Source: Anagrus nilaparvatae
Lineage: Eukaryota > Arthropoda > Insecta > Hymenoptera > Mymaridae
NCBI GenBank assembly: GCA_022575985.1
Contig: JAKSXM010000272.1
Location: forward strand, 2,294,001-2,358,000
Length of the DNA stretch: 64,000 bases
Direction of reading: 5' to 3'
Below are positions 24,331 through 36,289 of this stretch, piece by piece. The notes under the pieces were generated by a model that saw nothing but the letters and a program-made list of their open reading frames with translations, was not told the origin of the DNA and did not search any database. The stretch's first letter is position 1. Every line of letters begins with the position of its first letter. The translations under genes and the position numbers were made by a program.

Positions 24331-24783
24331 TAGTGTTTGTCAGTGATAATGCAACCAAACCTGTATTTTGATTGCAGTACGACCCCTATCCACCTTTTAA
24401 GGGTTCTAAATAGGGCCAAATGTATGAAACCTTAATATATATAAAGTTTGCATACATTTACATAAACAATATTATTTTTAAACATTTTTCAATAAAATTG
24501 GATACTTTTTTCATTGATTTTTCCAAACATTTCCTAATAATGCCTAACCTACCCCTTGCACCCCCGTTTTTATGGTATTTTTAAGGGTTGTTGATGAAAA
24601 CTAATGTCAGATTCTGAAAGAGCATGAAATTTTACTAAAAGGATGAAATTTTTAGCCACTTATCTATAAGGTAATATACTTATTTTTGCTCATTTCCAAA
24701 ACTCTCCGCCCCGGCATTAATGAGTTAATTATTAATTAATCTACATTTTATTGAATTAAACGTTTGACGTCCAGAAAAGGAAA
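24331..24783. other. gene-free stretch
   Basis: No gene or element recognised between the satellite remnant and the R1-like LINE fragment. Confidence 0.5.
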
Positions 24784-26790
24784 ACGATGGCAGGCGACGT
24801 CTTGGTTGAATTAGAGGAACCTAGGGACAAAGTAGGTTCCTTTTCACAACAAGTAAGAAAAGTGCTGGATGAACAAGTCAAAATTAGGAATGGCGCTCCT
24901 AAACAAGTCATCTTGACTTGGATTGTCTCACCAAGCCGGTGGATGTCATCAATGCCATCAAAGGCAAAAAAAGACGTATGATAAACGTATTAAAATTAGG
25001 TTGATGAATTGTAAGTAAGGTTGTGGACCCCACTAACGCATTATTTTAAGTGTTTACGTTACGGGCACATAACCAATAATTATAATTGATCAGACAGGAG
25101 GAAAATCTGTTATAAAGCGGAGGAGAAGGATACATAGCAACTGACATGCATGCTATGTGCCGATCTCGGGTAAAAAGGCAAGGAACTGAAGCATAACCTA
25201 GGAAAAAAAGTGCGAAGTGCTACAGAGGGCTCTTGATAAATTAAGGAGCGGCGTAGATCCTAGCAGGTTAAAGAATGTTAAAGGTGCTTTAAGGTAATGT
25301 GCACACAAGCTCCTTAGCAGGAAACATGATTTTCCAACTTGCTAGAGAAAAGTCTGCGTACTTTCTCCTTATAAGTTTATAACAGTATGCAGGGTCACGC
25401 TTTTAGAACTGGTTTTCGGATGAGTTGGGGAAGCTGCTATTTAGATAGTGAATCCAAGGAAGGTAATTGAGGCTTTGTCTAGATTAAGAAGCAATGTGTT
25501 ACCTACATAAGCGTGTACTTAACACCAAATGAGTCCAGAGAAGACACTCTGACCAAACTTAACAGTCCCGAAGATGCAGTTCGGTGCATGACCGGCGTAA
25601 TTGTCATTGGAGGCGATTTCAACGCGAGGGCTCCAGAATGGGGCATGCCCGAAACGGATGCAAGAGGAAAGGATATAGTTGACATTTCTGCGAGGCTGAA
25701 CTTGATGGTACTAAATGTAGGTAACACTACAACTTTCAGAAGACCTGGCTATGGACAGACCATCCCGGATATATCCCTTGCAACAGAAGATTTAGCTGCT
25801 AGAATTATAGATTGGCAAGTTCTGGAGGACTTCTGGAGAAAGGAGAGGTAGGACTGCTATCCTGGGGAAAGCAATAAGGCCAGGAAATATTGACAACGCA
25901 GAGTTATTATAGTCAAAGAAATCATGACACTGCTGGAAAAAGTATGTAACAAAGCCATGTCGAAAAAAAGAACCCGTGAAGGAAGACCACCTACCTATTG
26001 GTGGAACGCTGAAATAGCCCGTCTAAGAAGTGTAAGCTAAACGACAAGAAGAAGAGCCACTCGTGCTAGGACCGGAATGGATGCTGCTGCGCTGATGGCA
26101 GAGCATATGCAGGTATAGAAAAGCCTAAGACTTGCTGTTAGGAGAAGCAAGAGAGCATGTGGTATGGCTTTGAGTGATAAGGTGGACAATGACCCATGGG
26201 GTCTTGGTAACAAAATAGTCTCCAAGAAAATTGGTGCTCTTTCCGCAAGTGGCGTTATGAATGAAGAGGAGCTTAGGCGTATAGTTGACGGATTTTTCCC
26301 TACCCACCTAGAGAGGGAGGAAGAAATAGGATATCTCCAAATTTGCCGTAGAGGAGCTTCTGACAGCAATAGACTTACTTAGAAATGGAAAGGCACCAAG
26401 GCCTGATGGAATACATACTGAGATTGTGAAGATAACCACACACGATTGTCTACAGCTTATCATATATATGTACAATACTTGTGCAGGAGCGGGCATCTTC
26501 TGCAAACTCTGAAAAATAGCCAGATTAGTCTTTATCAGTAAGGTGAAAGGGAACCCTAGGCTGCAAAACTATTGGCATCCTCTAGGATTACTGGATACAG
26601 TCGGAAAAAAAAAATTATGAAAAGATGCAGCAACCACGAATACTGTGGGCTGTAAAAACTGCAGGAGACCTTTCTCCCCGACAATACGGGTTCCGTCGAG
26701 GGAACTCAACTATCGATGCCATAAGCAGTATCACCCATGTCATTGAGGATGAACATTCAGGCTACACACAGATAATATTTATTTATTTTG
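24784..26790 (+). pseudogene. decayed R1-like LINE fragment (gag, endonuclease, reverse transcriptase)
   Basis: A noticeably more GC-rich segment holding scattered fragments in LINE order. 24787-24981 is a gag-like piece (GDVLVELEEPRDKVGSFSQQ). 25060-25170 has remnants of a zinc-knuckle region. 25513-25851 is an endonuclease piece (IGGDFNARAPEWG, then TDARGKDIVD, TTTFRRPGYG). About 26340-26790 is a reverse transcriptase piece in shifting frames (RNGKAPRPDGIHTEIVK, FRRGNSTIDAIS). The endonuclease and GKAPRPDGI motifs resemble the R1 clade. Many stops and frameshifts show that it is an old copy, truncated at 3' before the YxDD motif. It is unrelated in family to LINE-A and LINE-B. Confidence 0.8.
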
Positions 26791-26799
26791 AAGTAATGT

Positions 26800-27640
26800 G
26801 AAAACGGTCCCGGGATAGACTCACATAAGGTAGGAAGGAAGTGGCGCACAGTGGGATATAAAGACTCAAAAAAGAACAAAATTCGGCTTTAAAGTAATTC
26901 GAACCAAAAATAACATGTAAAAAATGGAATCTGTAGGTATTCATATATATCATACGATGTGATACACTCTCCTGGCAAAACGAGAAAATATCACCAAGTA
27001 AACGAGTTATCTTTGAGTTTCTCATTTATAAAGCAGAAATCATAAGATTTCTCGTTTACAAAAAAGAAATAGCGTCGGCGCAAGTCGCAAAAAGAGAAAT
27101 TAAAAAACGGACAGATTTGTCTAGAGACAAGCGGGTTAAGTTTACTTCTTTCTAAAACAATTTTTATAAAAGTAAAATTTAGAAATAATAATTTAAAAAA
27201 CTCTGCATTTGATTTATTTTAAATCACTAAAAAATTTAACACCGAAATCATCCGAGCGCCCTCGCTTACGATCGGGCCTGCTAGCGAGGTAGGGGACTGC
27301 TATCATCCTTTCCTTACCCACTATTTTCGTCCCGAATTCTCGTCTCAGAATCTCATGACGATTTTTTAAATTTTAACTCCTCGTAGAAAAAAAAGAGAGG
27401 TGTACCATGACAAGAAAGAAGTAAACTTCAAAAAAAAAACAATTTTAAAACGAGAAATATCAAGTTTTCTCGTTTTTTAAATCCGACGCGATTATACTAT
27501 AGTAAAAAGCCGCGATGTAATGATGCAGTATTGCAAACAATTCACTTACTAATATTTTAACTACAAAAGTACAAATATATTAATTTTAATTATATAAATA
27601 AATAATTTTTTGTTTTTTAATATGCTATTAAAATTTTTAA
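26800..27640. other. gene-free stretch
   Basis: No gene. Short near-inverted strings of the type AAACGAGAAAATATCA ... TATCAAGTTTTCTCGTTTT (about 26978 and 27453) may be ends of an unrecognised element of about 500 bases. A GC-rich island lies near 27250-27300. Confidence 0.45.
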
Positions 27641-27667
27641 TGTAATTTTCAAAATTATAAACAAAAT

Positions 27668-28372
27668 TACATTAAAAATGTTTGTTCAAAAACTAAATAA
27701 TTGAGTAGGAAGCAAATACACTTAAAAAATTATTAATATTATATTGATTTATTCTTTGGAATACTTAAATTAACTCTTGCCAAACTGAAATTCAATAGTA
27801 TTTTATTCACAGTCTTCACAACACTCTGCCTGTAGTATTTGACTAGTCGAACTAGGATATCGGTATCAACTCATTATACGGATTGTATGAAAAATGCTAC
27901 TTAGAATTATTTCTAATTTTGCAAGATGCTTTATTACAGTATTCCAAAGAATAAATCCTTTTGATATTAAAAATTATTTCAGTAGATATCCTTTTGGTAT
28001 TTTATTATTTTTTTTTTCAAGCAAAAGTGAATTGTTCAAAACCAAAATAACTGAGTGGGAAGCAAATACACTTAAAAAATTCTTAATATTAAAATGATTT
28101 ATTCTTTGGAATACTGAAATAAAGCATCTTGCAAAATTTGAAATCATTCTAAGTAGCATTTTTTATACAATCCGTATAATGAGGTCATACCGATATCCTA
28201 GTTCGACTAGTTAAGTGTTATGAAGACTGTGAATGAAATATACTAATAATTTTCAGTTTGACAAGAGTTTATTTAAGTATTCCAAAGAATAAATCAATAT
28301 AATATAATATTAAAAGTTTTTTAAGTGTATTTGCTTCCTACTCAATTATTTAGGTTTTGAACGATTTACTTT
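27668..28372. repeat. 700-base palindrome with internal repeated module
   Basis: Inverted arms around about 28020: ACTAGTCGAACTAGGATATC (27842) faces GATATCCTAGTTCGACTAG (28190), and the outer arms match too. The module GGAAGCAAATACACTTAAAA occurs at the left, at the centre and inverted at the right. It is a non-coding foldback element; the ends are not defined to the base. Confidence 0.8.
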
Positions 28373-28575
28373 TGCTTGAAAAACAGATAATAAATTACCA
28401 TAATAACAAAAGAAACGATGAATCATATTGCTTATATGTTTAAAATGTTACTAACACTTTTAATGTAATTTATATAATAAAACCGTTAACGTTCCTATTC
28501 GTAACTTTATGATGTATTATAGACTTGAATGATCAATAATGGAACTACTGCTGTTTTAAAAATATGCTTTATTCA

Positions 28576-28608
28576 ACGTCTCGGTTGCTTTAAGCAACCC
28601 TTATCAAG
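28576..28608 (-). ncRNA. hammerhead-ribozyme-like motif (degenerate), copy 1
   Basis: On the minus strand: TTGATAAG, a 6-base-pair stem (GGTTGC/GCAACC) with a TTAAA loop, then GAGACGTTG. This follows the hammerhead order CUGANGA - stem II - GAAA. The core deviates at C3 (U), G8 (A) and A14 (G). Hammerheads are known in the terminal repeats of Penelope-like elements, and a Penelope-type fragment starts 70 bases away on the other strand. It is probably a decayed or non-standard copy. Confidence 0.45.
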
Positions 28609-28674
28609 AACTACAAAAAAATTTTTTTATAAATAAACTAAAATGTAGTAATGTAATAAATAATTTTATTATAG

Positions 28675-29065
28675 ATAATTTGAACAACCAAGTTTTTCTA
28701 TATAAGAGATATGTAGGTGATTGTATTTTATTGGTAGATAAAGTTAAAACAGATAAAATATTAAAGGCAATTTTTTATCACATCATCCGATTTCACAAAA
28801 AAGAGCGATTATTTATTGTTTAGTTGATAAAAGTTTGTTATTAGCGGATAAAAAGTACCATCAAAAAAATTTAGATTTCATTAAACAACTTTTGCAAGAA
28901 AACAACTATCCTGAAAAATTTATTGATCAAAATATTAAGAAAAGAAAGAATTTAATTTTAAATAGAAACAACAATAATGTTGAAATTGAAAACAATGAAC
29001 AACAAAAAAAACCATATTTTATTTTTCCTTTTTATAAAAATGTTAATATCCCAGCCGTAAATATT
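28675..29065 (+). pseudogene. Penelope-like element reverse transcriptase remnant
   Basis: The first part reads FLYKRYVGDCILLVDK, the Penelope RYxDD region with the second-last catalytic position changed from D to G. After a frame change near 28785 it continues with HHPISQKRAIIYCLVDK and a helical tail (KNLDFIKQLLQENNYPEKF) typical of the Penelope thumb. The segment between the two is deleted and no GIY-YIG domain follows. The sequence continues with Asn-rich and Lys-rich residues to FPFYKNVN. It would be a telomere-associated or target-primed reverse transcriptase by family, but this copy is dead. Confidence 0.75.
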
Positions 29066-30022
29066 CACATGATTAATCATATGATTAATCATATGATTAT
29101 CATGTTTTTATCATATGATTAAACACATGAGGAATTGACCGATATTCTCATGTGATTAATCACGTGATTTTACTGCATAAAATTTTTTTTAAAAAGCAGT
29201 TAAAAATTTCTGTAATTTGTTTAAGTTTAATTATTCAACATTACTTTTTCATTTTCAATATTTTTTTTAAATCATAAATGTAGATGAAATAATTAATGAG
29301 ATCATTTTAATTTTTTGTTTAGAAACTAGAAAAACTAGTTTTTATTAATTATTTTTTATTAAATCAAAGTATTTTGCATATAAATATTAAAATGATACAT
29401 AAATAAAATTTGGAATTCGCGAAAAATTGTTTCTTTTATTATTTAACTATGATTGTTCTTCAGTAACGAAGTTAAAAATTGCTGGGCAATTTGGATCTTG
29501 ATGTAATTATAGTTCTTTCGAATCCATTTTTATCTTCAACCAATACTAGAATAAATATAATAATTATTAGTATTTGCTTCAATTTTGTTTAATCTCTAAA
29601 AAATACAAGGTAGCTTCAAGTTATCTACATTAAACTGCAAGTTTTTCTTTTTAATTAAAGATAATTTATATGGAAAAAGATAAGTTAGAGAGGAGATTAC
29701 ATGGCGAAAGACTATTTTACCTTAAAAATTTTTTTAACGAAAAAATTTCCAGTTTTATATTACTAATTCATTTAGGTTGTTTCTTTTTTATCCTAATCCT
29801 CATATTGAAATTTTATCAAATTTCAAAATAAAAATAAAATCTGCCCCCACCCGTTAACCTTCATTTATACCCACCTGTTAAAAATGTTACTTAGTATCGC
29901 TCCATTTAACAACAGCCTTCTAAAGTTTCCCGATCATTATAAATTATTTTTATTGGTTATATACGGTTTTCCTAAGCGGAATGTAAATGTTACAATTGGT
30001 CTATATACAGCAGATGTATAAT
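29066..30022. other. AT-rich gene-free stretch
   Basis: A short ATGATTAATCAT simple repeat lies at 29066-29170. The remainder shows no gene or element ends. Confidence 0.5.
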
Positions 30023-30310
30023 TTTAAGTGAAAATTTGCGTCCTACTCTGGATAACAGAGTATGTGAGTTTGCACAAAAAAACCCTTTACTGTTGAAATT
30101 AATTTATGCCAAATCCCAAAACTTATTGATCAGCTATCGAAAAAATCCATACGGACCAAATCTAGCCCTCAAAGTGCGAATACTTCTAATATACCCCGTT
30201 TTAGGGGTAGTTTTTGAAAATTTATGGGTGTTCCATCAATATCTTCAGGGAAAATATCCTAAAATTAGTGATCGGCGACCCAAAAACCCTATAATAGATC
30301 AAAGTTTGTG
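30023..30310. repeat. 65-base direct repeat (first copy) and satellite-2 remnant
   Basis: AAAATTTGCGTCCTACTCTG and the following GATAACAGAGTATGTGAG occur here and again at 30705-30768. Then come two degenerate satellite-2 units with CCCGTTTTAGGGGTAGTTTT and GACCCAAAAACCCTATAATA. Confidence 0.7.
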
Positions 30311-30470
30311 ACGGCCACAAACTAAACACCAACTCTCTCCAATTTGAATTTATTTGTCAGAATTGTAATCGTTTGCTAAATCCGCCATTTAAACATTTTT
30401 TTTTAACTTCTACTAATAAAAAATATTAAAAATAGAAAAATATAATATATTTAGTCTTTCGAAACTTAAC

Positions 30471-30502
<32 letters not shown>

Positions 30503-31179
30503 CAATTTAAAACTGTATATAAATAATTGAATTTTTGTCTTTTTTGAGTCGCCATATTTAATTAACGAACAATAATATTAAAAGTATAACCACAGAATCT
30601 TGTTAAAAATGTCTTTTTCAGTAAAGGAAGACTTTATCATTTTTTTACCCGTTTTCTAAGCGAAAATCTGAGTGTCAGTGGTATGGCGGCGCCGGCGCTA
30701 ATAGTTTAAGTAAAAATTTGCGTCCTACTCTGGATAACAGTGTATGTGAGTTAGCACAAAAAAGTCCTTTTTGGACTGAAATACATTTCTTTTATAAAAA
30801 TTGATCTCTGAGAATGAAAATGGACTTTGGATTCAATATGGATCTCTAGCGATAATAACAGCCCGTTAGATGCGAATCACCTGGGGACAATTTTCACCAA
30901 TTAAGGCTACTTTGATAGCCAGGAATCCGTTTTGAACATACATAGAGACTATTTTACCCGTAAACGGCATTTTCCACCAGGTAGGGATCCTCAGAGTAAC
31001 TACGTATATTATGGGGCTGTATTTTATCTTTTAAGGAGTAATTCGTACTAAATAGTCAGCTTTATCGTCAGAGAACTGTGTTGAACCCCCAGAATCCATT
31101 TTTACCCCAAAAGATTAATTTTCACAAGAAGGTTTTTCAATAAATTTTTACTTTTTAAATGCATTATAAGTAGCTAAAT
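30311..31179. other. gene-free stretch with a 29-base A run
   Basis: Twenty-nine consecutive A at 30471-30499, which could be the tail of an old retrocopy although no copy is recognisable upstream. The second copy of the 65-base direct repeat lies at 30705-30768. No gene. Confidence 0.55.
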
Positions 31180-32060
31180 TTATCAACCTCGAAAACCCCC
31201 AGATAAGTTACTTGTTTCATATTTTTTTTCCGCCGTGTTAGAAAATCAGAAAATATGCTACTGTGAAAAAATAAAAATTTTTATCATTGAAATCGTTTCA
31301 AAACTGAACCTGAACATATACCATCTATTAATTGTAAGCTTGGTACCCTGCAACCCATTTTTAATCAGAAATACAAACCAATATTTGAAATCGCAATTTT
31401 AGCGTGAAATTACCGTTAGCAAAAAATATTTTAGAGTGGAAAAATAAAAAATCATTATCGTTTTTAAAAAAGTTTTACTCATCCTCGAACCTCCCCCCAA
31501 AGCAATGTAAAAAGCTTGTTATGACATGTTTTCACCACCAGCTTAGAAAATTGACAAATATGCTGGGGCAAAAAAACAAAAATTTTCATCAATGAAAATG
31601 TTTTACTCAACCTTGAAAACCCACAGGCAATGTAAAAGCTTATTATGACATGTTGTTTTGATTCGCCATCTTGGAAAATCAAAAAATATACTTCTATGAA
31701 AATATAAAAATTTTCATCATTGAAAACGTTTTTCTGAACCTTGAAAACCCCCAGATAATAAAGATATTTTAACCTTAGAGAATCGGAAAATATGCTAGGG
31801 TGAAAAAATGAAAATTGTAATATTTAAAAAATTTTATCAACCTTGAAAACCCTTAGGCGATGTAAAAAGCTTATTATGCCATTTTTTTGTTCCGCCATAT
31901 TGGAAAATCGGAAAATATGCTGGAGCAAAGAAACAAAATTTACATCAATGAAAACGTTTTTCTAAACTTTTCAAACTTCCAGGTAATATAGAAAGTTCCT
32001 TTTTTTACGTTTTTTAGTCTGTCATATTGGAATATCGGAAAATTTGTTTGGATAAAAAAT
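31180..32060. repeat. satellite-3 array, about 130-base unit
   Basis: About seven degenerate units with CCTTGAAAACCCCCAGATAA, a TTATGACAT part, CGCCATCTTGGAAAATC and AAATATGCTGGGG. The inverted counterpart is at 34600-34955, across the foldback. Related units occur at 58190-58400. The short reading frames within are not conserved between units. Confidence 0.8.
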
Positions 32061-32559
32061 TAAAAATTATGTCTCCAGCATATCGAGCATATCAGCTTTC
32101 TTCGGGCGGTTCATTTTTATTCCGAAGATATTTTAGCAGATGACAACAATTTCAAAGATTTGATTCTTTAAGAATTTAGGAAGTTATAACTCTCTGAGTC
32201 AGGGAGTATTACCATGTGCTTATTTTTGTTAGAGAAGAGATTTAAGGAGGCTTTTCAGTTAGTGGTTTACACATTTTAAAACTATATTTTCTTTAAATAA
32301 TAATTTTAAAATTGTAGAATCGATGCTTTGCACAATTTAGTACCAGAAAAAGAAACAATAAATTAAAAAAGTTTATTTGTTTACACCAATACAACATGTT
32401 ATTTTTGTTACATATTGTATTTGTTTAAACAAATAAACCTTTTCAACTTTGTGTTACATTTTTTGGCTCCAAATTGCGCAAAGCAACGACTTGATAGTTG
32501 AAAAATGATTAATTGAAGTAAATGTAGTTAAAATATCTTAGTGTAAATCTTTGGTGTAA

Positions 32560-34600
32560 CCTAATGACTGAAGAGTCTTCTTAAAAGTTAATCAAATAAT
32601 AGCTTCTGTAAATGATTATAATATCTAAAAAGAACCTCTTATATGTTATAATCTACATTTTTTTAAATATTTTGCTACTTACAAGCTTTTTAAATTATTT
32701 ATGGATCAAATTTTTGGAAAGGCTTTTACCGATTTTTATTTGCAAATAGAAACACGTAATTATCAATACTCATTATCATATATATGAAATAAAATTGGAT
32801 TAAAAATAACAAGGTAACTTCAATCATACGTGTATCTCACAATTTCATTTTTATTCCAAGAATTAATATTTCGCAAAGTCTATTTACCCAGAAATTTTTT
32901 CCGTAAAATGCACTCACACATTTACAAAAAAAAATATTTTCAACCTCAACTTGAGGTTTGTTTTGTTTGCTTTTCTGCACTCTGCACTGAATATTAAAAT
33001 TTTTTTTGAAAAATTAACTATTTTTTTAGTATTTTATAAGATTTAAATGTAATTTTTAAAAAAATTTAATTATTATGTGTGAAATCTTGGAAAAAAAAAT
33101 TCTGAAATTTCAAGGTTATCTATTCAGAATTTCTGAGTAAATAGACGCAGCCTTAATATTTTAACCTAAAAATCACATAAAAAAAGCAAATAAATTCCCT
33201 ATAATTTGTTAAATCTTAATATAAAATAATAAAGAATGAATTTACATTACAAAGGTCAAATTTTACCTGTAAGATTCTAACCTTGAGATCTTATTTCATG
33301 TTTACTAAAAGTGAATTTCTTTAAATAATTTCCTGATTAAAGTTAGCAAATAAATAAAACTGAAAAAAATTTTCATTTTCTTTAGTCTTTTGTGAGGGCT
33401 AAAAAAATATTACCTTTTGATTTTACTTTTTTGAATTTAATTTCAATTTCAGAGAATCAGCTTTTTGAAGTCATTTTTTATTCAAAGTAGCCTTTTCCTC
33501 GTTTAGAAAACAGAGAGAACCAATATTTTTGACAGATCCACTGAAAATGATTCTTTGATTTGACATCTGAAAAAAATTCACACAAAAAAATATTTATTTT
33601 TAATATTTCACTTATTATTTTTTAACTTAATATAATTTTATCTACATTTTAAAACTTTTTTTAACTGATTAAAAAATACAATTTATTACTTTTTGGTTAT
33701 ATTTGTTTATATCAAAGTTCAAGTTCATTAGCATAAATTATGCTAATAAGAAAACATAACCAAAAAGTTATAAATTGTATTTTTGAATGAGTAAAAAAAT
33801 ATTAAAATGTATAAAAAATTACATTTGGTAAAATTTAATAAGTGCAATTTCAAAAATATATATTTTTTTGTGTGAATTTTTTTCAGATGCCCAATTAAAG
33901 AAGCATTATTTAGTTGATCTGTCAAAAATATTGGTTTTCTCTGTTCTCTAAGCAAGTATACGGCTACTTTGGATAAAAAATGACTTCAAAAAGCCGATTC
34001 TCTGAAACAGAAATTAGAATCAAAAGGAAATATCATAAAATATTTTTTTAGCCCTTATAAAAGTTGACTAAACAAAATTAAAATTTTTTCTGTTTTATTT
34101 ATTTGCAACTGTAATCCTGGACTTATTAAAAGAAATCGACTTTGAGTAAATATAAAACAAGAACTCATGGTTAGAATCTTAGAAGTAAAATTTGACCTTT
34201 GTAATGTAAATTGATTCTTTTTTAATTTTATTTCAAGATTTAAAAAATTATAACGAATTTATTTGCTTTTTTTAGGTCAAAATTAATTATTGGAATACAA
34301 GTGCACTTTTGACATAAAGGATTTTAATTTACCGTGCTCTTTTTAATCCAATTTAAATTCTTATGGCAATGGCTATAGATAATTACAGCTTAACGTAGTG
34401 TGTCAATTTGCAAATGAAAATCGTTAAAAATTGGCAAAAAGGTTTAAAAAGCATTTCTTGAAACTTTTACCCATAAATAATTTATAAAGCTTGTAAGTAG
34501 CAAAATATTTAAAAAAATATATATTATAATAATCATTTACAGAAGCTATTATTTGGTCATTTTTTAAGAGGACTCTTCAGTCACTGGCTTACAGGAACAA
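32560..34600. mobile_element. 2 kb foldback, arms continuing into mirrored satellite-3
   Basis: Inverted arms meet near 33735 at TTAGCATAAATTATGCTAA. Left-arm strings such as GACTGAAGAGTCTTC (32570), GGTCAAATTTTACC (33255) and GAATCAGCTTTTTGAAGTCA (33455) all have reverse-complement partners at 34575, 34190 and 34000. The left arm is longer because of the short element at 32878-33153. Outside the arms the satellite-3 units are also mirrored (31180-32060 against 34600-34955). Confidence 0.8.
32878..33153. mobile_element. 276-base inverted-repeat element, copy 1
   Basis: Begins AGTCTATTTACCCAGAAATT and ends AATTTCTGAGTAAATAGAC. Inside are CCTCAACTTGAGGTTTGTTT and TGCACTCTGCACTGAATATT. It is present on the left arm of the foldback but absent from the right arm, so it inserted after the foldback formed. 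A reverse-oriented copy lies at 63236-63510. Confidence 0.85.
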
Positions 34601-34955
34601 GATTAAGGATCTTTCTACATTACACAGGGTTTTTAAACGTTGAGAAAAACATTTTCAATAATAGAAATTTTTTTTCTGTGCCCCAGCATATTTCCCGATA
34701 TTCCAATATGGTTGACCAAAAAATATGAAAAAAGGAAATTTTTACATTACCTGGGGGTCTTAAAGATTTAGAAAAACGTTTTCATTGATGGAAAATTTGT
34801 TATTTTGCCCAATCATATTTTCTGATTTTCTAAAATGGTGGAACTTAAAACACGAAAAAAAGAACTTTCTACATTACCTGGGAGTTTTCAAGGTTGAATA
34901 AAACATTTTGATTGATGAATATTTTTGTTTTTTTGCCAAAGCATAATTAATTAAA
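34600..34955. repeat. satellite-3, inverted counterpart
   Basis: Two to three units in the opposite orientation to 31180-32060 (TTACATTACCTGGGGGTCTT; TCCAATATGGTTGACCAAAA). Confidence 0.75.
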
Positions 34956-35935
34956 TTATAAATTTTGAAGATACCTCCGTTTTGAATAAAAATTTCAGAG
35001 AATACGTAAAAATTAGTGCCGAATCGAATACTATGAAGAAAAAAAATTTTTTTTCAATAGTCTCAAGATATTTCAATTTTTGTTAAAAATTTTAAAAAAT
35101 GTTATCAAGTTCAACAACACTAAAAATTAAATATCTCAAAAACTACGATAGCTGAGCAAAAAATTTATAGCCTATGTCACCCGCAGACTTTTTTTCTTTA
35201 TTTTGACACCGGTTTCATACCTATCGGTTTGGTGGTTCTTGAGTCATTAGGGTAAAAACAAACAAACAAACAAACAAACAAACAGACAAATAAATTTTCG
35301 GATATATATAGTATTCAGATTCAGATATATCTTAATACTATATATATTTAAAAATTTATTTGTTTGTCTTTCTTTCTGTCTGTACCCTCATCACTCAAGA
35401 ACCGCCGAACCAATTAGCATGAAACCGGTGTCAAAATGAAGAAAAAAAGTCTGTGGTTTACATAGGCCATAGATCTTTTGCTCAGCTATCGTAGTTTTTG
35501 AGAGATTTAATTTTCAGTAATTTTGAACTTGATAAAATTTTTAAAAATTTTTTAAAAAGTTGAAATATCTCGAGACCATGGACAAATTTTACTGTCAAGA
35601 TTTGTAGTATTCGATTCGGCACCAATTTTTACGTATTCTCCTAAATTCTTATTCAAAACGGAGGTATCTTTAAAATTTTATAAACTATTTTTGAAGCAGG
35701 TAAAAAAATTTTTTTTTATTTTTTAATTTTTTTTGGTATTTTTTATAATTTGTTTGTGTACCTGTGTCCAACAAAATTGTATAAAACCGATGTTATAAAA
35801 AGTTAAAATAAAAAAATTTTTACTGTTTTTGGGAAAGATTAAATTCTTTGAAAATTTGGTTAAATGGTCTGAAAAATATAATAAAAATTTAATGTCACTA
35901 TTGGTATTACCTGATTCAGTCAATTCTAGAACCAT
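34956..35935. repeat. two R repeats, head to head
   Basis: A reverse-oriented R (34956-35315) with (AAAC)n from 35262 meets a forward R starting at TATCTTAATACTATATATAT near 35328. The forward copy runs through the full set of landmarks to about 35935. This pair shows the uninterrupted R structure used to read the insertions elsewhere. Confidence 0.85.
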
Positions 35936-36289
35936 CAATATATACATATCTTAATACCATAGACTATATACATTTGAAAATTATTTCTCTATCTGTTTGT
36001 CCTCAGTTAAATTTTTTTATCTTCTCTATTATAATTAGAGAATCAATCAAAACCTATAATTTTTCATTATTGTTTCACCTACGCTGCTCTGAATAGTTTA
36101 AATGTGTTGGCATATTTATAGTAAATTTGTAGTAATAGTTTAAATGTGTTGGCATATTTATAGCAAATAGTTTAAATGTGTTGGCATATTTATAGCAAAT
36201 TTGTAGTAAAACATGATTTTTTGGCAAGGGATCTGATCAACACATTAATAATTCTACACAAAAATGTTTTGCAGTATCGTTCTACTACG
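35936..36289. repeat. R edge and a threefold 45-base repeat
   Basis: AGTTTAAATGTGTTGGCATA with TTTATAGCAAAT occurs three times in tandem at about 36097-36205. The same string recurs near 62707 beside another R copy. No gene. Confidence 0.7.

Noticed and set aside
30471..30499. A processed retrocopy with a poly(A) tail.
   Set aside because: No recognisable gene sequence or target duplication next to the A run.
31404..31682. Overlapping frames on both strands.
   Set aside because: They lie in satellite-3 units and are not preserved between units.
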